From Sipunculus nudus (lineage: Eukaryota; Annelida; Sipuncula; Golfingiida; Sipunculidae), in the NCBI GenBank assembly GCA_026874595.1, contig CM049321.1, forward strand, positions 2,788,479 to 2,852,478: DNA of 64,000 nt, read 5' to 3'. The notes beneath the pieces are model-generated. The model saw only the letters and a list, made by a program, of their open reading frames with translations, was not told where the DNA came from and made no database searches. Shown here one piece after another: positions 53,005-64,000 of the stretch. How positions within the stretch are numbered: the stretch's first letter is position 1; each line of letters starts with the position of its first letter. Position numbers and translations under genes: made by a program.

Positions 53005-53954
53005 CTATACAACAATGAAAAGGTGGACAACTTAAGCTTAAATGGGTTCATAGTGAGAAACAACAGTAACAAGTAAACCGAGGCAGCCGGCTCAGAGTAG
53101 CTGGTAGACTGAAAGCGTCTTCGCCTAGATATGTGATCTAGCGCCCAGTTAACATTCCACAGAAGAGTTGTATCTCGTACCTAATCGTCCAACACTGTCA
53201 TGAGGAAACCAGGGACGAGGTACGAAAATCAATATCCTACGCTCTAAAGAATACTGGATCATTCGATGTAGTTCAGTTGTATCATCGTGAATATTTAGGT
53301 GCGAACGTTGTAGAAAACTGAAAGACCATGCTCAGTGTCAACAGATGACTGATTTACCAGCAGAGAAATTAGAGCCTTCGACACCATTTACATACCTCTC
53401 AGCCCTCGCGATTTCGTCGGAAGCCTCCCGATTTTTGAGGTCATCTCCCGACCTCCCGATCAGGAAAGATTAACTCCCGATATGGACGTGATTTTTTTAT
53501 ACGCCCGTAATATGACGGGAGTATTATGGTATACCCATCGCCCGTCCGTTACCTTTTAGTGTCGCCGCGAAAACTCACCGCGGCTTCGACGAATTTTCAC
53601 CAAACTCTACATAACTATTCTGACCAAAAGATTATCTCGCCTGAGCTCGATCAAAGGCAAAATCGACTCATATTGAACAAGGTCTACGGATCACTATAGG
53701 CCACTTTGTGGTGTCGCCACGATAACCTTCGAACAATATGACGGATTTCGATCAAACTCATCACAAATGTTAATCATTAAAACACCACACTTTAAAGGCA
53801 CTGTGGTGACTTTAAAAAAATCCTATGGTTTTTATGAAGCTTATTATACATATTTACATTTTCTCACCTGAATTATATTCTCATTAAAATTTATACAGAT
53901 TTAATTAAATAAGAGGTCACCAGATACACGACAGGCGTATTATGCACGAGTTAT
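53005..53954. other. repeat-derived intergenic DNA
   Basis: Around 53085-53160 is a very decayed tRNA-like stretch (GTAGCTGGTAGACTGAAAG then AGTTAACATTCC). From about 53560 two diverged copies of a segment with GTGTCGCC.CGA.AAC and TTTCGATCAAACTCATCAC-like DNA follow each other at roughly 150 bp, with a CTCCCGA-rich region before them (53400-53480). No gene was recognised. Confidence 0.45.
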
Positions 53955-54680
53955 GAAGACAAATTGCTCAGGGGAAATACTGGGCCGATCCTGAAATCGG
54001 ACCCATGTCGGTGGCGCCCCTGTCCGGCGTTCCAACCCATCGCTAGAAAAGCAGGCTTCTCTAGCGAGAGACAATTCGGTCCGCTTTTGTCACCCCGTAA
54101 AACACCCCGTCTTAGGAGCGTTCTGATGCTATCAGAACAAGACTAATCATCCCAGGAGTCACACTTGTTGAGCCTATTCCCTGGGCCACAATGTTTACCG
54201 TCACGTTGGACGAGCCCACATTTTTTTTACGAAGACAAATTATTAAGGGGGAAATAATGGGCCGATCCCGGAGTCGAACCCATGTCGGTGGCGCACAAGT
54301 CCGGCGTGCCAACCACTTCGCTGGCAAAGCAAACTTCACTAGCGAGGGAGTTCGGTCCGCTTTTATGCCATCCCATAACACACCCCCTCTTAAGAGCGTT
54401 CTTCTATCAGAAGAATACTAATTATTCCAGGAGTCACACTTTGGTGAGCATATTCCCTGGGCCACAAAGTTTTACCGTCACGCTGGACGATTCTCCATTT
54501 TGTTACGAACACAAATTGCTCAGGGGAAAACACTGGGCTGATCCGGGTTTCGGACACATGTGGGTGGCGCACAAGTCAGGCGTACCAACCGCTTCGCTAG
54601 AAAATCAAGCTTCTCTAGCGAGACAGTTCGGTCCGCTTTTATGTCACCCCGTAACAGCACGTTTGCGGTGCGCTTGTTTA
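53955..54680 (-). mobile_element. three tandem tRNA-derived SINE-like units of 276 bp
   Basis: Units begin at 53955, 54231 and 54507, exactly 276 bp apart; the third is cut short near 54665. On the minus strand each has an A-box-like AGCGAAGTGGTTGG, a region CCGGACTTGTGCGCCACCGA, and a B box. The middle unit has a perfect box (GGGTTCGACTCC); the outer two have lost it. Upstream on that strand units 1 and 3 carry an inverted repeat (CGCTAGAGAAGC and GCTTTTCTAGCG) that would fold beside the tRNA-like part. Tandem trimers of a whole SINE unit are unusual and suggest a compound element or local tandem duplication. The tRNA of origin is not assigned. Confidence 0.72.
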
Positions 54681-55705
54681 ATATTTAAGGAAATCAACAT
54701 ATTACGAGTTATCATAACATTTTGGTACGCCATCTTGTAGTAAATATCCTTTGGTTTCAGAATATGTATCAGGTGATCCCAGATCAAGAATTTAGGGAAT
54801 ATAAATGATAACAGCAACAATATTAAAATAGACTCGGGGCCATTTCTGAAATGGTGATGTTAAGGGAATACAAAATTAGGTAATTTTGTCTTTGAGGCAC
54901 TGATGGGGAATGAACCAGGTATACTGTCATCTCGGAAATCAACTCCTGGTCCATCAGGGTACATCCTTCCCTAACCCGGTCATCCATATTTTATTAAATA
55001 CTTCATAATTTTTGAGACGATGATCAATTAACCTGTGAACTATATATAAATAAACAGCGATATATCGGCGGCCATTTTTCCGTCCGCTGTTAATATGTTA
55101 TAATACCTTAACAATGGCTCATCGGATACAGAAAATATATGTAATAAATGTTCATTCTGGACCAAGTGAGCTGTAGTTTTGGTTAGTGTATTATGTGCGT
55201 TTTTGAGTGCTGAGCGTCTGTTAGAAAGTGTACATTTTTTTTAAATGTGGTATGTTATATCATCTTGTTAAAAGCAATTAAAAGTAATAAAAATGAACGC
55301 CTAGGCCATATCATAATATATGTCCCTTTCATAATACAGATTTGAAGAAAACAGTCTACACATATATTTCTCACAACTATGCAGACATTTATTGGTAGAT
55401 TTGATTGGCCTAGATTTGGAACTATTTGAAATCATGCAGGTCAAACTAATAGCCTTTTCAGGCAAAAAAAAGTCTGTAAAGTACTTGTCCGAATTGTCAC
55501 ATTCCAGAATATCCTATCCGAATGGAATAGAAAAACTCTTGTTTCTATTACTATAGTATCTTCGAACAGGTAATATTCACACGAGAGCTTTTGGTCCTCT
55601 GGCCCTTATTTAATCTTATAGTGTGTTTAAATATCAATTTGCATACCTGTACATTAATAACATGTGAACACAATGAAAATATACTTTATGTAGATTTTTA
55701 CTCAC
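54681..55705. other. intergenic DNA, no gene recognised
   Basis: Mostly AT-rich. At about 54906-54957 CTGATGG and CCATCAG enclose about 45 bp in a tRNA-sized inverted arrangement, but no T-arm or anticodon arm is supported. Confidence 0.5.
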
Positions 55706-55964
55706 CGGTGTTAATTGAATTAATTTGAAGCTTGCAATGTGTAACGGAGTTACATGGGTATTGCATACGTTCTGAATACGTTCTACATCGTATGATTTCC
55801 CTCCGATGGCGCCTCCTGGTGGAGGGTACGGATAACAGATTGTAACGGGGATACCCTTTTTTTGATTAATTTTAAGAAGGCGAAAGTTAAGTGGAAAACC
55901 GACACGTGTGTTCATAGTGACAACTACGACAATTACGAGGCGTAATTTGAAGATATTTATATGT
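55706..55964 (-). CDS. isolated exon candidate
   Basis: On the minus strand GGTCCCCCTACAG is an acceptor and AACACCG|GTGAGTAAAA a textbook donor; the 259 bp between are open throughout. The peptide has a hydrophobic patch (LRLVIVVVVTM), then GIPVTICYPYPPPGGAIGGK and two further cysteines (NVCNTH later on). It enters in phase 2 and leaves in phase 0. No family was recognised and it cannot be joined in phase to the exon candidate at 52928-53004. Confidence 0.33.
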
Positions 55965-56790
55965 CTGTAGGGGGACCAGATAAGCACTATTTTGCAGCGT
56001 TATGTAAGTAACATATTATAATAAGTCATATTTGAAAATACGATACTCAAAATGTTGTTTATATTGTATAATTTGTTATGAAAGCATATGTAGGTAATGA
56101 ATTACTGACCCGTTTCCATATTATGACCAGCCCATTCCTGTGTAGTAGTATGAACAAGGTAAAAATTCCTGATGGGTTGTATGAATACTTTAGAATACTT
56201 TAATAGGCTGCCAAGATATGCTTAATGTCTTTAGGAAGTACGTTTATATAGAAATACAGTTTCAACATATGTTAATTTCTTTCAGGCATATTCATTTTAT
56301 TTGTACACACTGAATTTGTGACATATGTATGTTAATACTGTTTCATGTATAACAGTGGTCAATATGTTTGATTAACGTCACAGTAATTATCAATATTTGT
56401 TCATTGTATATGTCATTATCAGTTTTATGCTATTTCAATTCCCAAGGGAACTTTACTTATATGTTTACATAGAATATTTTAGAAAGCTTAATATTTTATT
56501 TAATAATTTTTTTTCTGTTTCAGTGAACCTCTAGCGTGTGGTTAAAGCCGATATTGTGCAATTAAAGAAAATAAAACGTCAGAGAGTTCAATCCGCTTAT
56601 ACTAGTGTGTGTGTGGTCATCCCCCACACAATGAGTCACGTCTATCGTAACGAGAGACCCATGGGTCATGACGCTCAGCTAACTGGGAAGAGATTTGCAA
56701 AAGTAAATCTATCATCTGAATGGTAGTATATAACCATTGAACTGAAGCATCAAACAGATTAACCAACAGGCTGAGATTGTGTCTGTATTA
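55965..56790. other. intergenic DNA, no gene recognised
   Basis: A strong acceptor-like TTTTTTTCTGTTTCAG at 56523 (plus strand) is followed by a frame open to 56726, but an in-frame TAG lies nine bases after the acceptor, so no exon is called. Confidence 0.5.
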
Positions 56791-58388
56791 ATATATCTCA
56801 AAAATAGAGAAAAAATGCGTAAACCTTAAAAAAATACAGGTGGCTCCACCAGTCTGCAGAAACTAATAAAAACACTTAATGGTCAATATCCATGCACAGA
56901 AGCATGGTGGTCTGTGGATAAGTTGTTCAGATAATTCAGCTTTTGTATAAGATCTTCCTTTATTCTGAGGGATATTTAGCTTGAAGGATATGGGTAACAG
57001 AGACCTCATTTCAGGTTTCCACAGACACTTTTCATGGGCCTCCTTGCATGACAAGAATGAAGATTCTAGGTCCAGTTGTTACAATTTGTACCCTGTTGAC
57101 AGATAACCACATCTTTAAAGGTCTCGAAAATAGAGAAAATAATTCGTAAAAATTTGAAAAAAATAGAGGTGGCGCACCCAGTCTGCTGAAACTGATGGAA
57201 CACCTCATGATCAATATGTATGCCAAAAATCATGAGCGTCAGTATTGTAGTTATTGAGATACTGGAGTTTTTGTATCAAATTTTTCATTATTCTGGGAGG
57301 TACTTTGGAGCCATACAGCTCAAAGAATATGGGTAACAGAGACCTTATTTCAGGTTTCCATGGAGATTTTTCATGGGTCTCCCTGTGTGTAAAGAATGAA
57401 GATTCTAGGTCCAGTTGTTATGATTTGTGCCCTGTTAACAGATGTTCATATCTTTAAAGGTCTCAAAAATAGAGAAAAAAAATAAAAAAAAGCCCGAACA
57501 AATGCATGTGGTGCCACCAGGCAGCAGAAACTGATGAAACACTCCATGACCAATATCCATACAAACAATTATGGTGATCTCTGCAATAGTTGTTCAGATA
57601 CTTCAGCTTTTGTATCAAATTTTCCATTAATCTGAGCTGCACTTGGGAGTGCCACAGCTCAAAGGATATGGGTAACAGAGACCTAATTTCATGTTTCCAT
57701 GGAGACTTTACATGGGTCGCCCTGTGTGTCAAGAATGAAGATTCTAGGTCCCGTCGTTACAATTTGAACCCTGTTGACAGATAACTACATCCTTAAAGGT
57801 CTCAAAAATAGAGAAAAAAAATTGTAAAAATTTGAAAAGTACAGGTGGCGCCGCCAGTCTGCAGAAACTGTTGAAACATCTCATGATCAATAGGTATTCC
57901 AAAAATCATGACCATCAGTGATGTAGTTAATCAGATATTGAAGTGTTTTTATGAAATTGTTGACTATTCTGGGGGGGGGGGGGGTACTTTGGGGCCTCAT
58001 AGCTCAAAGAATATTGGTAACAGAGACCTAATTTCTGGTTTCCATGGAGACTTTTCATAGGTCTCTCAGAATTTTAAGAATGAAGATTCTAGGTCCAGTT
58101 GTTATGATTTGTGCCCTGTTAACAAATGTTCCCATTTTTAAAGGTCTCAAAAATAGAGAAAACAATTCGTAAAAAATCGAAAAATACAGGTGGCGCCACC
58201 AGTTTGCAGAAACTAATGAAACATCTCATGATCAATATGTATACCAAAAATCATGACCATCAGTGATGTAGTTAATGAGATATTGAAGTTTTTGTATGAA
58301 ATTTTTCACTATTCTGGGGGGGGGGGGGTACTTTGGGGCCCCATAGCTCAAAGGATATGGGTAACAGAGACCTAATTTCTGCTTTCTG
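56791..58388. repeat. five tandem units of a ~340-bp repeat with G-run expansions
   Basis: Units begin at a TCTCAAAAATAGAGAAAA motif at about 56794, 57121, 57461, 57800 and 58144 (spacing 327-344 bp); the last is cut at about 58388. Each contains GTGGCGCCACCAGTCTGCAG-like DNA, a segment ending GGATATGGGTAACAGAGACC and AAGAATGAAGATTCTAGGTC. A site reading CTGGGAGGTACTTTGG in unit 2 has become runs of 14 G (57971) and about 13 G (58316) in units 4 and 5. Open frames across these units are not genes. Divergence between units is moderate. Confidence 0.85.
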
Positions 58389-58790
58389 TCAGTCGCGGAT
58401 GTCTCTTTGTCTGTCTGTCTGTCTGTTCTCTCTCTACATGTCGCAATTTTGCAGCATTCGCTTTCAAACTTACACAGTTGATGGAAAAATTAAAAATGAC
58501 TGGAGCGTATTGTGTTTCGTCAATATAGGTCAAAGGTCAAGGTCAAGGTCATCAAAAATTCTCAAAACAGTTTTTTCTTCATATCTTTGTTACTCTTAGC
58601 CGTATCTACTTCACCTGTAGCTTATTTTAATGGGCATTCCAAGGCCTTTCTTCTGGTGTGTAGCTGCCTCAAATTTTCTGGAACCATGGTTACGCATTTT
58701 GGGGTAAAATTCATAATATTCGAATATAACGGGTGTTATTTTTCAAATTTTGTCAGTTTTAAAGCTAGAGTGGTCTAGTTTTTTTTTGCA
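58389..58790 (+). mobile_element. dispersed repeat with GTCT microsatellite and AGGTCA run
   Basis: It starts near GTCTGTCTGTCTGTCTG (58405) and includes AGGTCAAAGGTCAAGGTCAA at 58527, a motif combination common in mollusc dispersed repeats. A related stretch (TCTACATG..GCAATCGCT..CA.TTGA.GGAAAA) recurs near 59888. No coding capacity was seen. Confidence 0.5.
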
Positions 58791-59900
58791 TCAGGTAGCA
58801 TACAAGAAGTGTTCTTTGGTTATACTAGAAGCCTTGCAAAATCTCGTACAATATATCTTCAAACGAGATAATTCGAGATATCGCTTAGTGATAGCCTAGA
58901 GTCCACAAGTATGCAGGAATCATTTTAAAATTGATAAAAGTTATGTCTTACACTAATATCTCGAAACTGATTATTCATTTTCCGAATATGCCCGCTAGGA
59001 CGCGCTCTACTTGAACCACTTCAACAAATCATTTTTTGGTGATATCTCTGGAGGTATAAACTTTGATTACATAAAAGTTAGCTTATTTTCTTCCTCCTGG
59101 TCTTTTTCATAACCTGGTCAAGTCATCTGGTTTCAGTATTGTCTCACCTTGTCAGTATGTCTGTCCGTTTGTCAGTTGTCATCAAATTCGCCTGCTTGCT
59201 GGTTCTTTCGTCTCACATATCGCATTCTACAAGCTACAATTTTGTAGGAATCCTTTAGAAACTGTTACACCTATTGTCTTACACTAATATCTCAAAACGT
59301 ATTTGTCATTTTCAAGATATGGCCGCTAGGGGGCCCTTGAACTTGAACCTACCCAACATATCATTTTTTAACATATCTCAAAACTATTAACTCAAATTAC
59401 ACAAACTATAGCTTATTTTCTTCCTCGGAGTCTTCTACATAACCTGGTTAAAACATCTGGTCTCAATCTTTTGTCACTTTGTTAGTATATCTGCCTGTTT
59501 GTCAGTTGTCCTCAAATTCGCCTGCTTGCTGGTTCTTGCGTCTCACATATGGCATTGTACAGACCACAGTTTTACAGGAATCCTTTAGAAACTGGTACAG
59601 CTGATGTCATACACTATTATCTCGAAAGTATTTTTTCATTCTCGGGATATGGCTGCTAGGGGGCTTTGCACTCGAACTACTGCATCCTTTCAGTTTTTGG
59701 CCATACCTCCAAACCTGGGAACCTTAGCTGCATAAACTATAATATTTTTGTTTCTAAATACCTTCTTCATATGATTATCTAGTCATCTTTCTATCTCAAA
59801 TGTGTCAGTCTGTCAGTATATCTGTCCGTCTGTCGGTTATTCTCAGCTTTGTCTGCTTTCATGTTATTTTATTGTGATATATGTCATTCTACATGACCCG
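58791..59900. repeat. three tandem units of a ~325-bp repeat
   Basis: The motif TAATATCTCGAAA..TTTTCATTTTC followed by ATGGCCGCTAGGGGGC-type DNA lies at about 58968, 59290 and 59619. Between copies are a TGTCTGTCCGTTTGTCAGTT segment and a block ending TAGGAATCCTTTAGAAACTG. Units are strongly diverged in places. Confidence 0.75.
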
Positions 59901-60839
59901 ATTTCTCAGCAATCGCTCCCAGGGTCACTCAATTGAAGGAAAACCGACACTTTGTATCGTCTATCCGTCTGTCGGTCATTTTAACTTCCGGCAAGCGCTC
60001 GACCATTGGTCGTCTAGTTTTACATATTTACCAGCTGGTATAAATACTAACGCCCTGGCAGGGCTACATTCTGCCGACCATAATTTCCAATATCATGAAA
60101 CCATGTACATGTACATCTTGATGAAACAATAAAAGACTTCGTCAGCAAATTCTAATAAACCTGTTTCCTATAGGCGCTCGGACGTGTCCAGATGTGTCCG
60201 TAGGTACATATGACATACAAATGAGGAAATTTAGATATAGGCATGCCCGTCGTAATGTGTACTAACATTAACCTAAATAAGACGGGAACATTCTTAAACA
60301 CGTATCATTAATTCTGTACACTGGCGGTAGATACCTTATAGCCTTTTAATGAGCTTCCGTTAGGCGGGTCGCCAGATCTCAGACACTTGAAATGAAAAAC
60401 AACTACTTCGTGATATTATGGAAGAGCATCCATGCATATAAGAATAAACGCTGGTGTGATCAAGCTTTATGCTGCAATCCTTTCAGGCCAAACCATACAA
60501 ATGACTTATCTCCTGAGACGAAAAATTGACCCTGGGAGCAGATCATATAGGACGATCGAGCGATTTCTAAAATTCATTTACTTACCGGTCGACACATATT
60601 TCTTGGATTTTAAAAAAGGTTGTCAGGAAAAATGCTAACCTTTGAAGTTGATAGTTGTATATAATCTACATCAAATTAAGACAATTTGAAATACCTTAAG
60701 AATTCTTTTGGGGAATCAAGACAAGAGCAAAAGGTAGCAACAGTAGAAAACATAATGTTACTTAATAAAAAAAAAGACAATTTATTTGTTTTTGTGGCTT
60801 TGAGACATTTTCCGGGCAAGGTGGTTATCTCATTTTCAA
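59901..60839. other. intergenic DNA, no gene recognised
   Basis: The start still carries fragments of the neighbouring repeats (to about 59960). Nothing else was identified. Confidence 0.5.
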
Positions 60840-61535
60840 AGATATCTCCGCCTCGCTTTAAAAGATACCACCACCTCACTTTCAAATATACCACCATCTT
60901 ATTATAAGGGATACCACCTGACTGTAAAAGGTACAATCGCATCACGTTTAAATATACCACCACCTCACATTAAAAGATACCACCACCTCACTTTAAAATA
61001 TACCACCACCTCACTTTCCATCGCCACACTTTAAAGGGTACCATCGACTCGCTATAAAATATACTACTACCTCACTTTAAAGGGTACCATCGCCTCACTA
61101 TAAAAGATACCACCACCTCACTATAAAGGGTACCATTGCCTCACTTTGAAAGATACCACCACCTCACTTTAAAGGGTACCATCGCCTCACTTTAAAAGAT
61201 ACCACCACCTCACTTTATAGGGTACCATCGCCTCACTATAAAAGATACCACCACCTCGGTTTAGAGGGTACCATTGCCTCACTTTGAAAGATACCACCAC
61301 CTCACTTTAAAGGGAACCATCGCCTCACTTTAAAAGATACCACCACCTCACTTTAAAGGGGACCATTGCCTCACTTTAAAAGATACCACCACCTCACTTA
61401 AAAAGCTATCATCGCCTCACCTTAAAAGGTACCTTCGACTCACTATAAAATATACCACCACCTCACTTTAAAGGGTACCATCGCCTCACTTTAAAAGAAA
61501 CCACCACCTCACTTTAAAGAGTTCCATCGCCTCAA
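60840..61535. repeat. minisatellite, ~23-24-bp unit in a ~47-bp dimer
   Basis: CTCACTTTAAAAGATACCACCAC alternates with CTCACTTTAAAGGGTACCATCG. The alternation is regular from about 61020 to 61500 and more degenerate before that. Minus-strand frames here read VVYL/WWYL runs and are not genes. Confidence 0.92.
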
Positions 61536-62177
61536 ATTTAAATCAATTGTTCACATCATATTTTTTGACTGACTGGCATCAAGGCGCGCATAGCTTTACA
61601 ATTAAAAAAATGTAAACAAAGAATTATTGGTTATCAAACGACAAAATATTGTGACCCCATTTTAACTAAATGAGAAAACCGTACAAATATCTACATAAGT
61701 GTTTGGAAGTCTGGGACAAGCTTAAGAACTACACGCTCCTCACACAGCAGTTATACACTAGAGTCTGTAGCCTAGCTCTGTAAAACAAGAGCAGACATTT
61801 ATAATCAGATAAATTATAGCGTGGTATACCGCATTGTGCATCCAGCTTAAGTTCTTGTTGGCATGGTAATACATGTTCCCGCTCAGGACAAAATTCAGAC
61901 CAGCGAGAGCGGGTGTCGCATGTTTAAAATTTGGAGCTGGATGAACCATCCGACATCATGCTCTCATTGGTCTGGTAACAACTGTTTGCTCTGAGGCCAC
62001 CCTGGTGGTCAAACCAAGAGAACCTTTTCAGACAGGCAGCGGTAACGGAAAAGAAAGCAGTATAACCGCTGCGCGAGAAGCGTATAGGACTGTAACGAAA
62101 TAAAAAAAAGTTTACTTAGTAGCTTTCAATCCTCTGAATGGAAGAAAGCCAAATAGCTGACATCAATATCATATTAC
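61536..62177. other. intergenic DNA, no gene recognised
   Basis: A palindromic GGCCACCCTGGTGGTC lies near 62000 in otherwise undistinguished sequence. Confidence 0.5.
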
Positions 62178-62292
62178 CTGTGCAACGGCACGACCATCGG
62201 CCCGCCCATCCAAGCGTGGAGCTGAGCGGAAAACTAGGCAACATCCCGTGGCAGTGTCATATAGGCGGATATCTCTCATGGGGATAACCATA
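62178..62292 (-). CDS. isolated 38-codon exon candidate
   Basis: On the minus strand GTTTCTGCTCTCCTCAG is a near-ideal acceptor, and GCACAG|GTAATATG is a donor. In the frame starting at ATG 62291 the exon is open for 38 codons: MVIPMRDIRLYDTATGCCLV and on to DGRADGRAVAQ, ending in phase 0. GC content is clearly above the surroundings. The other two frames contain stops. It could be a first coding exon or part of a non-coding RNA; no family was recognised and no downstream exon found. Confidence 0.35.
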
Positions 62293-62797
62293 CTGAGGAG
62301 AGCAGAAACAATAATAAACATCCACAACGTCAGCAAAAGTAGGTTCAATACATTTACGTTACTTAGCTAAATAATTATGTCATATATGTGGTACGTGCTC
62401 ACAATAAATGGTGTATTCCTGATATAAACGAGATTAATATTATTTTGGCTGACATACGTGTTTGCGTTCCCATGTCACAGGTATTTCTGAATTGTTCTGC
62501 CCCGTACATTCTTGATTTTTTGCACCTCCTGTATCTGCTCACCGTTTTCTCCACGTATTTTTGGAGAAGACATTTATATTAAAAAAAAGTATTTATAAAA
62601 AATAAAAAAAATATTATGATTATTATTCTTATCATTATTATTATTATCATTATAATAATGATAGTAATAATTATATTAATAATATGATTAGAAATCTGCA
62701 ATCTAATGAATGATTACCTGAACCATGCGGGGTCCCCGTTGTGGAATGCTCTTAAAACTGTGTGATCGTTTCCACTTATTTGGCCAATTACCAGGTT
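62293..62797. other. intergenic DNA, no gene recognised
   Basis: It contains an ATT/AAT-rich low-complexity stretch at about 62583-62690. Confidence 0.5.
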
Positions 62798-63029
62798 CAT
62801 TGGTGAATAAAGTATTAAATATTTGTGAATATCCCTTGCCCACATTCGTGAATCCGGACCATGATCAGGATCCACACAAAGTCCAATCCATTAAGCAATG
62901 GCTCCTACCCGAAATGCCCTGAAAATTTCATGAGATTCCGTTCATGATTTAAGTTCATGATTATAAATTCACAAACACACACACACAGACACACAAACAG
63001 GGATGAACGCATATCCTACTGGCTTAGGC

Positions 63030-63063
<34 letters not shown>
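62798..63063 (+). mobile_element. dispersed-element 3' end (retroposon-like), copy 2
   Basis: It shares with 31160-31385, in the same order, CAGGTTCATTG, a segment ending GGATCCA.ACAA, AATTTCATGAGATTCC, an ACA-rich stretch (here ACACACACACAGACACACAA), AGGGATGAACGCATAT and CCT.CTGGC. It ends in an (AAT)n tract of about 35 bp, the usual tail of a SINE or short LINE. Confidence 0.55.
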
Positions 63064-63064
<1 letters not shown>

Positions 63065-64000
63065 AATAATACACTTATTAAACATTCCAGGCTGTTGCAC
63101 AAGCCAAAGCAGTTTTTAACCTGTTGTGGGCATCTTAAATTCTTTCTTATACACGGATCCTGATACTCCTGGAACCTAAAAAACTCACGAGCATTTTTTT
63201 AAATTAGCATATTCCATTACTTCGCATTTGAAGAGCATTTAAATTCCAAATATGACAAATGACACTACTACTGGTAGTGTTACTGGTTCAAAATCAATGG
63301 TATATGGCACTCGGACAGACCCTTCGTGAAATAGTATCAGATTCCTGAGAATTCGTATGAATTTATGGGAACTGACTGTCTTAGAAAATGCTTGACATCT
63401 GTCCTTGAATTGTGAGACCGAGAAACGGGCATTCCCTAGGTTTGGCTCCAGAGGAGTTGCGCGATAAAAACAGAGAGGCACCACCGCTAGTTGTATTTTT
63501 TATTCAGATTGATCTTATAAAGGTGTCTCAACTGAAACAAATATGTACAAATGTCATTTGTTTAAAGGATTAATAATTATAATTTGTTCGAAATACTGGA
63601 ATATCAATACGAATCGATGCTTTACGCCAATAGAGCGAGCCATATGTATCTAAGTGAAGAGACACATTGACCATTAGAAACATACATTATGTTTGCTTTA
63701 CGTATGTACACGTCCTTGTCTGGTTCAGGGGCGGATCCAGGATTAGGATGACAGGAGAACTCCAACCCGGGAAGACTAATAACAAAAACTAGGGACCCAT
63801 CGATCTGGACGCTCAGCTGAATTTGTTTATAAGGCTATGCTAAGAGCTTTTTTTATAATATGGGTCCTGTGATCAGTTTGAAGCCAACCTGTCCACCCAA
63901 ACTGGCGTCATCTTCTGGAAACGAATATGTGGATATATCGCCCCGTGACCTTGACCTTTGATTCTGTGACCCCAAAATCCGTTTGTTTCTTCCACAATTA
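63064..64000. other. intergenic DNA with dispersed-repeat pieces
   Basis: CAGGGGCGGATCCAGGATT at 63726 resembles the terminal motif of a widespread invertebrate DNA transposon class (hAT-like ends begin CAGGG); its other end is not in the window. The last 60 bp carry GTGACCTTGACCTTTGATTC and TGTGACCCCAAAATCC, another common mollusc repeat motif. No gene was recognised. Confidence 0.4.

Noticed and set aside
54255-54330. Functional tRNA gene in the middle SINE unit
   Set aside because: Good A and B boxes, but no matching acceptor stem; it sits inside a repeated 276-bp unit.
54906-54957. tRNA gene suggested by CTGATGG/CCATCAG ends and a GGTTCATTCC stretch
   Set aside because: Too short, and no T-arm or anticodon stem forms.
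56523-56726. Exon after the strong acceptor at 56523
   Set aside because: An in-frame TAG follows within nine bases in the only long frame.

Overview
This is eukaryotic, AT-rich DNA that is almost certainly animal. The best guess is a mollusc, possibly a bivalve. The reasons are two spliced metazoan-type genes (a TspO/MBR-related membrane protein and a C-type lectin domain), tRNA-derived SINEs with a mollusc-like central block, repeats carrying AGGTCA runs, many long (TA)n tracts, and no bacterial-type operons. The species assignment is inference; no marker gene is present.

Layout. (1) 1-27132: one uninterrupted satellite array of about 120 monomers of about 225 bp, entering from beyond the left edge. 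Monomers form a 9-mer higher-order repeat (2022 bp). These build three super-blocks that share the same altered last copy, with further recent duplications of 1.79 kb, about 2.4 kb and at least 6.2 kb. (2) 27134-27230: a small exon-like segment on the minus strand whose splice donor straddles the satellite edge. (3) 27.2-37.5 kb: gene-poor DNA with dispersed repeats, microsatellites and a 31-bp hairpin. (4) 37558-39816: a two-coding-exon minus-strand gene for a 306-residue, roughly 8-TM protein of the TspO/MBR superfamily. (5) 40.4 kb: a SINE; then low-information DNA. (6) 45301-48000: thirty copies of a 90-bp minisatellite with a 270-bp ABB higher-order pattern. (7) 49.3-52.7 kb: a plus-strand C-type lectin domain gene in which one invariant cysteine codon is replaced by TGA; a MITE lies in its large intron. 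(8) 53-64 kb: a repeat-dense stretch with three tandem tRNA-derived SINE units of 276 bp, a five-unit array of about 340 bp with expanding G-runs, a three-unit array of about 325 bp, a minisatellite of about 47 bp and dispersed-element tails. Three isolated minus-strand exon candidates are scattered between them.

Most open frames here are either satellite read-through or (TA)n-derived Tyr-Ile runs and are not genes. The two convincing genes were reconstructed from splice sites and matching intron phases; no transcript data were available. The strongest leads are the nested satellite architecture, the array edge at a splice donor, and the lectin with TGA at a disulfide cysteine.
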